Below, piece by piece: positions 58,790 through 64,000 of a stretch of DNA of 64,000 nt. Position numbers and translations under genes: made by a program. Within the stretch, counting starts at the first letter, position 1. The number at the start of each line of letters is the position of its first letter. Below the pieces are notes generated by a model. That model worked only from the letters and a program-made list of their open reading frames with translations. It was not told where the DNA came from and searched no databases. The stretch comes from DASZKW01 sp035552775 (GTDB lineage Bacteria; Actinomycetota; Acidimicrobiia; Acidimicrobiales; Palsa-688), in assembly GCA_035552775.1 (NCBI GenBank), contig DASZKW010000083.1, forward strand, positions 26,613 through 90,612, read 5' to 3'.

Positions 58790-59358
58790 TGGAGGACAGC
58801 TACATCGACGCCGTGCTGGAGGACTGCCGGGAGAAGATGACCCGGGCCGTCGAGCACGCCCAGGGCGAGCTCATCGCCATCCGTACCGGGCGGGCCGCGC
58901 CGGCGCTCGTCGAGAAGCTCAAGGTGGATTACTACGGCACCGACACCCCCCTTCAACAGCTCGCCGGTATCCAGGCCCCGGAGGCCAAGACGTTGCTGAT
59001 CGTGCCCTACGACAAGGGCGCGTTGAAGGCGATCGAGAAGGCCATCCAGGGCTCGGATCTCGGCGTCAACCCCAACAACGACGGCTCGATCATCCGCCTC
59101 ACGTTCCCGCCTCTCACCCACGAACGCCGCAAGCAGTTGGTGAAGGTCGCCCACGCCAAAGCCGAGGACGGCCGGGTGGCAGTGCGTAACCTGCGGAGAG
59201 CTGCTCGCAAGGATCTCGAAGCTTTGGAGAAGGACGGTGACATCTCCTCTGACCAGCTCGAGCGAGCAGAGAAGGACCTCGAGCGGGTGACCGCCGAGCA
59301 CGTCGCCGATGTTGACCGCCTGCTGACGCACAAGGAAGAAGAGCTGCTCTCCGTCTGA
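58789..59358 (+). CDS. frr: Ribosome recycling factor
   Basis: Splits post-termination ribosomes with EF-G. 189 residues: AQGELIAIRTGRAAPALVEK, DYYGTDTPLQQLAGIQAPEA, NNDGSIIRLTFPPLTHERRK and AEDGRVAVRNLRRAARKDLE. ATG 58789 overlaps the pyrH stop by one base. A long frame from 57280 that contains it crosses tsf and pyrH and is discarded. Confidence 0.97.
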   Translation: MEDSYIDAVLEDCREKMTRAVEHAQGELIAIRTGRAAPALVEKLKVDYYGTDTPLQQLAGIQAPEAKTLLIVPYDKGALKAIEKAIQGSDLGVNPNNDGSIIRLTFPPLTHERRKQLVKVAHAKAEDGRVAVRNLRRAARKDLEALEKDGDISSDQLERAEKDLERVTAEHVADVDRLLTHKEEELLSV

Positions 59359-59396
59359 GTTGCCCGGCCCCCGGCCCGGTGACTCACGGCACGAGC

Positions 59397-59404
59397 GAGG
59401 AGGA
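59397..59404 (+). promoter_or_regulatory. Ribosome binding site for cdsA
   Basis: GAGGAGGA, 8 nt before GTG 59413, is among the strongest sites in the window. It shows that the long N-terminal extension of CdsA is translated. Confidence 0.62.
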
Positions 59405-59412
59405 TCATCCCT

Positions 59413-61647
59413 GTGGAGGAGCGCAACGACCGCGAACACCGACCGAAGGCCGAGGGGGTGCGGATCATCGGCGCCGAAGAAGCCCAGGCCGCTCTCGACG
59501 CCGGGCAGGCAGCGGGACGCCGGCCTGACGACGAGCCCAAGTTCGGCGATGTACCTCCGGCACCGTCGGGGCCCCGGTCGCCGCACCGCTTTCCATTACC
59601 CGACTCGGTGGACCCCGCCGAGGCCGTGCCCCATCCTCCGGTGGTCGCACCGGTGCGCGGCGACGAGCGCCCGGGTGCGCTGCGCGTCACCCGTCCGGTC
59701 GCACCCGACGAACGGCCGCCACGCTCGGACGACACCTCTGCCCGGGGACCGTCCGCGCGACCCGGGGACTGGCGTGTCCGCAGCGAACGCCGCAGCGCCT
59801 CGGGAGGGAGGCGGGGGTTCCCGGTCGTCTCGGACGTAACTGACTCCGAGCCTGGCGAGCCTCCCGCGTCGGAGATCCCACCTCGGGCGCCAGATATGCC
59901 GCCCGAGCATTTAGACCTGCCGCCTCACCCGACCGACCCGGAGGCGACTGCGGACCCTGGGGCGCCGGAACGTTACGAACCGGTGGTGTCGCCTCCTGCA
60001 GCGGCGTCAACGCTACCCGCGCCGGGCGCGCCGGGCGCCCCCCGGAGCGAGCCACCGATCGAGGCGCCTCCCGAGCGGTGGGCAGCTTTTGCCGCCGGAG
60101 CGGGAACGGCCCAAGAACCGGTGACCGCAGAGGAGCAGGCGGTCGTCGCCCATCCCCTGACCGGAAGCGGAGCCGAGGAGCCGCGGCGCGGGGAGGGCCC
60201 GTCGCGCCAAGTCGAGGGCACCGATCCGGTGGCGCCTCCCGGAGCAGGCCGGGAATGGACCCCCCCGCGGCCCGCAGCCGCCCCCGACCCTCGAAGCGTG
60301 GGCGCCACAGCCGCCCCCGACGAGCCGATGAGCTTCGCAGACGAGCCACAACCCACGGGAGAGCGAATCACCTTGAGTGGTCATAACAGTCCGGAGCTGC
60401 CGCATTGGACGGACCCGCCGACGGGCGAGGTGCCGAGGATCCTCGCCGACGACCCCCATGCGCGGGAAGACGATCTTCGTGCCTGGCAGGCCCTCGGATC
60501 CCGGGGACTGCGCTGGCGCGACGAGGCCAGCGATTGGGACGTCGAGGCACTCCCCGACCTCGGCAGTGAGGAGACAAGGGTGGGCGCTTTGGATACCACG
60601 AGGACCGAACATTCCGATCTGTACTCCTTCGACGAAGCCTTCGAGCGCCTGGAAGAAGAGCGTTCCGGTGCCCATCCGGCCGTTGCCCCCCTCGGGCTCG
60701 ACCCGGACGCCGAGGACGCGGTCGCCGCGCCGCCGCCGCCCAGGTCCCGCACCCGCCGCCCCCCGCCGGCCCCCCGCCGGCGCCGGCCCGCCCGCCCCGG
60801 CGCGCCTCCCGCGCGCGGCCCTGGTGGACCTCCGAGCGGCGGGCGCAACCTGGCTAGCGCCGTGGGCGTCGGCGTGGGCCTGGTCGTGCTGTTGCTCATC
60901 CTGTACGCCGTCGGCCCCGCTGCGTTGTTGGTGCTGAGCGCGTTGGTGATCGGAGCGGCCAGCGCCGAGGGTTACGGGATGTTGCAGCGGGCCGGTTTCA
61001 GGCCCGCCACCCTGCTCGGCCTCGTGTCCGCGGTGGCCATCGTGTTCGCCGCGTACTGGAGGGGTGTGGACGCCCTTCCTCTGGTCGTGGTGTTGACGTT
61101 CGCGGCGTCGATGCTCTGGTACCTGCTCGGCATAGTCGAGGCCAGGCCGCTCGCCAACGTGGCGGTCACCAACTTGATGTTCGTCTGGGTCGGTGTCCTC
61201 GGCAGCTTCGCCGCTTTGATGCTGCGCGCCCACGACGGCAAGGGCCTGTTCCTCGGGGCGGTGGTCGTCGCGGTGGGTAGCGACATCGCCGCCTTCTTCG
61301 CCGGCAGCAGCGTCGGTAACCGCCAGATGGCTCCGGAGGTGAGCCCAGGCAAGACGTGGGAGGGCGCGGTCGCCGGCTTCGTCGCTGCGATCGTCGTCGG
61401 AGCCATCGTGGGCAAGACCCTCGCCCCATGGGGTGGGATCAAGCACGGCCTCGTGCTCGGGGTCATCGTCGGGATCGTTGCCCCCATCGGCGACCTGGCC
61501 GAGTCGATGGTCAAGCGCGATCTCGGCCTCAAGGACTCGGGTAGCGCGCTGCCGGGCCATGGGGGGCTGCTCGACCGCTTCGATTCGATCCTGCTCATCC
61601 TGCCGGCTGCGTACTACTTGGCCACGTACACCCACATACTGAAGTAG
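59413..61647 (+). CDS. cdsA: Phosphatidate cytidylyltransferase with 475-residue disordered N-terminus
   Basis: Makes CDP-diacylglycerol for phospholipid synthesis. The enzyme is residues about 476-744 with several membrane helices and the signature GDLAESMVKRDLGLKDSGSA plus LPGHGGLLDRFDS. The usual protein is 260-300 residues; here 475 residues of Pro/Glu/Arg-rich sequence with no recognised domain precede it. It begins VRIIGAEEAQAALDAG, a short motif in related actinobacterial CdsA proteins to my recollection, then a long disordered region. A stretch at about 330-430 (LPHWTDPPTGEVPRIL, DASDWDVEALPDLG-like, YSFDEAFERLEEE) looks more ordered and may bind a partner. Confidence 0.92.
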   Translation: MEERNDREHRPKAEGVRIIGAEEAQAALDAGQAAGRRPDDEPKFGDVPPAPSGPRSPHRFPLPDSVDPAEAVPHPPVVAPVRGDERPGALRVTRPVAPDERPPRSDDTSARGPSARPGDWRVRSERRSASGGRRGFPVVSDVTDSEPGEPPASEIPPRAPDMPPEHLDLPPHPTDPEATADPGAPERYEPVVSPPAAASTLPAPGAPGAPRSEPPIEAPPERWAAFAAGAGTAQEPVTAEEQAVVAHPLTGSGAEEPRRGEGPSRQVEGTDPVAPPGAGREWTPPRPAAAPDPRSVGATAAPDEPMSFADEPQPTGERITLSGHNSPELPHWTDPPTGEVPRILADDPHAREDDLRAWQALGSRGLRWRDEASDWDVEALPDLGSEETRVGALDTTRTEHSDLYSFDEAFERLEEERSGAHPAVAPLGLDPDAEDAVAAPPPPRSRTRRPPPAPRRRRPARPGAPPARGPGGPPSGGRNLASAVGVGVGLVVLLLILYAVGPAALLVLSALVIGAASAEGYGMLQRAGFRPATLLGLVSAVAIVFAAYWRGVDALPLVVVLTFAASMLWYLLGIVEARPLANVAVTNLMFVWVGVLGSFAALMLRAHDGKGLFLGAVVVAVGSDIAAFFAGSSVGNRQMAPEVSPGKTWEGAVAGFVAAIVVGAIVGKTLAPWGGIKHGLVLGVIVGIVAPIGDLAESMVKRDLGLKDSGSALPGHGGLLDRFDSILLILPAAYYLATYTHILK

Positions 61648-62849
61648 TGCGGACGCTCAGCCTCGTAGGGTCGACTGGGTCGATCGGCACCCAGGCGATC
61701 GAGGTGGTGCGCGCTGACCCCGGGCGCTACCGCGTCGTGGCCATCGGCGCCTGCACGTCAGTCGACAGCCTGGTCGCCCAGGCCCATGAGTTGCGTCCCG
61801 AGTGGGCCGCAATCGCCGATCCCGCCCGGGCCGCGGAGCTCATCGAGCGGGTGCCGGAGGGGACAAAGGTGCTGGCCGGCTGCGAAGCGCTGGCCGAGAT
61901 CGCCACCGTGGCCGACGTGGTCGTCAACGGGGTGGTGGGTTTCGCGGGCCTCCCGGTGACCCTCGCCGCGCTCGAGGCCGGCCGTCGCCTGGCCCTGGCC
62001 AACAAGGAGTCGCTGATCGCGGGCGGCCCGGTGGTCCAGCGGGCGAGGCGGACGGCAGGCGCCGAGATCGTGCCCGTGGACTCCGAGCATTGCGCCATCC
62101 ACCAGTGCCTCCGAGGCATAGTCGGGGAAAGGGGCATGGCGTCGCTACCTGAGCATCCGCCGGCGCCGCTCCAGCGCATCGTGCTGACCGCGAGCGGCGG
62201 CCCTTTCCGTGGGCGCGCTCAACACGAGTTGGCCGAAGTGAGCGTCACCGACGCCCTGTCCCACCCGACGTGGAAGATGGGACCGAAGATCACCGTCGAC
62301 TCATCGACCTTGATGAACAAAGGCCTCGAGGTCATCGAGGCCCACGAGCTGTTCGGGGTGGGCTACGACCGGATCGAAGTGGTGGTCCACCCCCAGTCGA
62401 TCGTGCACTCGATGATCGAGACCACCGACGGGGCGACCATCGCCCAGCTCTCGCTGCCCGACATGCGCCTGCCCATCGGGTACGCCCTGGCCTACCCGGA
62501 CCGCCTGGGCGTCGCCTTCGGCGCCATCGACTGGGCCACGCTTTCCACCCTCAGCTTCGAGCCCCCCGACGTCGACGCCTTTCCCTGCCTGGGCCTCGCC
62601 TACCGGGCAGGCCGCATGGGGGGCACGGCCCCCGCCGTGCTCAACGGCGCCAACGAGGTGGCGGTGGAGGCCTTCCTAAAGGGGCGCCTGCGTTGGGTCG
62701 ACATCTCGACTGTGATCGATGAGGTCCTCTCGGCTGCCACGGTGGTCGACCCTTCCGGGGTGAGCGACGTGCTCGACGCCGACGCCGCCGCCCGCGAACT
62801 GGCCGGCGGGGCGATCGCCCACCTCGCCGCAACCACGGTGGGGCAGTGA
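61647..62849 (+). CDS. dxr: 1-deoxy-D-xylulose 5-phosphate reductoisomerase
   Basis: NADPH-dependent MEP-pathway enzyme for isoprenoid synthesis. LVGSTGSIGTQAIEVV (nucleotide fold), LANKESLIAGGPVV, VPVDSEHCAIHQCL, LTASGGPFRG, TWKMGPKITVDSSTLMNKGLE and QSIVHSMIETTDGA. 400 residues, GTG start that overlaps the cdsA stop by one base. The next gene overlaps it by four. Confidence 0.97.
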   Translation: MRTLSLVGSTGSIGTQAIEVVRADPGRYRVVAIGACTSVDSLVAQAHELRPEWAAIADPARAAELIERVPEGTKVLAGCEALAEIATVADVVVNGVVGFAGLPVTLAALEAGRRLALANKESLIAGGPVVQRARRTAGAEIVPVDSEHCAIHQCLRGIVGERGMASLPEHPPAPLQRIVLTASGGPFRGRAQHELAEVSVTDALSHPTWKMGPKITVDSSTLMNKGLEVIEAHELFGVGYDRIEVVVHPQSIVHSMIETTDGATIAQLSLPDMRLPIGYALAYPDRLGVAFGAIDWATLSTLSFEPPDVDAFPCLGLAYRAGRMGGTAPAVLNGANEVAVEAFLKGRLRWVDISTVIDEVLSAATVVDPSGVSDVLDADAAARELAGGAIAHLAATTVGQ

Positions 62850-64000
62850 CCGATACCGCCGTCCGCCCAGCCGACGATGCGGGCGAGCACCGCTTCCTCC
62901 CCCAAAACGAGCAGCGCAGCGCCCTGTTGCGCCTGGCTCTCATAATCGCCGGGGTGGCGCTCGTCTCCGCCTTCGCCGGTGTCGGCTCCACGGTGCTCGT
63001 CGTGGTCGCCATCATCGCCATCATCGTCTTCCACGAGGCCGGTCACCTCTTGGTGGCCAAGGCCTGCAAGATCAAGGTCACCGAGTACTTCATAGGCTTC
63101 GGCCCCCGCCTGTGGTCGATCCGCCGGGGCGAGACCGAGTACGGGATCAAGGCCCTGCCCCTCGGTGGCTACTGCCGGATCATCGGCATGAACAACCTGG
63201 AGGAGGTCGACCCCGCCGACGAGCCCCGCACCTATCGCCAGCATCCTGTCTGGCAGCGCATCCTCGTCGCCCTCGGTGGCCCCGCGACACATTTCCTGGT
63301 GGCGTTCGGGCTGCTGTTCGCCATGTTCTTCTGGACGGGTGACAACGGCAACATCATCTCGACCATCCCGGCCGACAATCCCATCATGGCCATCGACGGC
63401 CTGACCACCGGGCAGAGCCCGGCCCAGGCCGCCGGCGTCAAGGTCGGCGACCGCATCGTCGCCGTCGACGGTCACCGCTTCGCGAACTTCACCCAGGTCT
63501 CCGCCTTCCTGTCCAGCCACCCGGGCCAGCAGGTGACCCTCGAGGTCAATCGCGGCGGCGCCGTGCTCACGCTCCACGCGACACTCACCGACCTGTCCAA
63601 GGTCCGGGTGGCGGGCAAGGATGCCCCCCCACCTGCGGCGAAACCCAAAGGCTTCCTGGGGGTCGAGGTGAGCGGGGTCGTCCACCTGGGCTTGGCGTCG
63701 GCCCTCGGTCACTCGGTGACCGGCATCGGTTCGGTGCTGGTCGCCAACGTCGACTCCATACCCTCCGCCGTGGCCAACACAGTGCACCAGCTCGGCAACT
63801 CCGCCTCGGCCAACAAGCCGTCCACCGCCGTGCGTTTCTCGTCGCCCGTCAACATCGTTCGCATAGCCCACCAGGCCACCCAAGCCGGCCTCGGCGAGGT
63901 GCTGTTCCTGCTCGCCGACATATCCATCTTCGTCGGGATCTTCAACCTGCTGCCCATGCCGCCCCTCGACGGCGGCCACATCGCGGTGGCCCTGTACGAG
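62846..64000 (+). CDS. rseP: RIP metalloprotease RseP/RasP, partial at right edge
   Basis: Site-2 protease that cuts anti-sigma factors and signal peptide remnants in the membrane. GTG 62846 overlaps the dxr TGA. 385 residues are present and the frame is open at the window end. Catalytic HEAGH at residues 63-67 within a transmembrane helix, GFGPRLWSI and KALPLGGYCRIIGM, a PDZ domain at about 190-260 (AAGVKVGDRIVAVDGHRF), and the C-terminal NLLPMPPLDGGHI with the third zinc ligand Asp. A few C-terminal residues are missing. Confidence 0.94.
   Translation, partial: MTDTAVRPADDAGEHRFLPQNEQRSALLRLALIIAGVALVSAFAGVGSTVLVVVAIIAIIVFHEAGHLLVAKACKIKVTEYFIGFGPRLWSIRRGETEYGIKALPLGGYCRIIGMNNLEEVDPADEPRTYRQHPVWQRILVALGGPATHFLVAFGLLFAMFFWTGDNGNIISTIPADNPIMAIDGLTTGQSPAQAAGVKVGDRIVAVDGHRFANFTQVSAFLSSHPGQQVTLEVNRGGAVLTLHATLTDLSKVRVAGKDAPPPAAKPKGFLGVEVSGVVHLGLASALGHSVTGIGSVLVANVDSIPSAVANTVHQLGNSASANKPSTAVRFSSPVNIVRIAHQATQAGLGEVLFLLADISIFVGIFNLLPMPPLDGGHIAVALYE

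Noticed and set aside
57280..59358. 692-codon frame crossing tsf and pyrH
   Set aside because: Its last 189 codons are frr; the rest is out-of-frame tsf and pyrH. Start ATG 58789 explains it.

Overview
This is a GC-rich, almost fully coding window (no gap between genes exceeds about 200 bp) from an actinobacterium. The markers are a Kgd-type fused 2-oxoglutarate enzyme, GTP-dependent PEP carboxykinase, an HRDC-tailed UvrD2 helicase, a SepIVA-like DivIVA protein, a DUF2469 protein, a WhiG-type sigma factor and many GTG starts. An Acidimicrobiia-like lineage is my guess from this mixture; it is inference, not shown by any single gene. I see no tRNA, rRNA, CRISPR array, insertion sequence or prophage.

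Layout. 0-12 kb: kgd, an M20 peptidase, a NYN-S1 RNA-processing protein, exonuclease III, a hotdog thioesterase, a leftward uvrD2 plus a small unknown protein, and a Uma2-type nuclease. 12-19 kb: a rightward run of alpha/beta hydrolase, membrane-anchored MurF-like ligase, D-Ala-D-Ala ligase, PH/SHOCT membrane protein, LhgO oxidase and an AMACR-like CoA enzyme. 18.7-24 kb: leftward lrp-like gene and pckG, rightward thiL and a B12-fold/GAF/HTH regulator, leftward rpmB.

24-47.4 kb is a classic conserved Gram-positive core: fakA, recG, rsmD, coaD, sepIVA-like, DUF177, rpmF, plsX, acpP, rnc, mutM, smc, ftsY, ffh, rpsP, khpA, rimM, trmD, rplS. It links phospholipid precursor synthesis, ribosome assembly, SRP targeting and chromosome condensation. 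Between fakA and recG sit an 854-residue protein that looks like an injection-system cargo with a zinc phospholipase C-like core, and a small flavin-type oxidase. From 47.4 kb: lepB, DUF2469, yraN, comM, dprA, a Xer recombinase, whiG, a SpoIID-like secreted protein, rpsB, tsf, pyrH, frr, cdsA, dxr and the start of rseP, which runs off the right edge.

Two themes run through the window. Many genes have an actinobacterial -10 hexamer (TAnnnT) only 5-7 nt before the start codon, suggesting leaderless mRNAs; one such promoter drives a 10-codon upstream ORF coupled to the DUF2469 gene. Several conserved proteins carry disordered Ala/Pro extensions or short in-frame tandem repeats (RecG, CaiB-like, Xer, EF-Ts, S2, FtsY, CdsA), a sign of recent slippage-type expansion.
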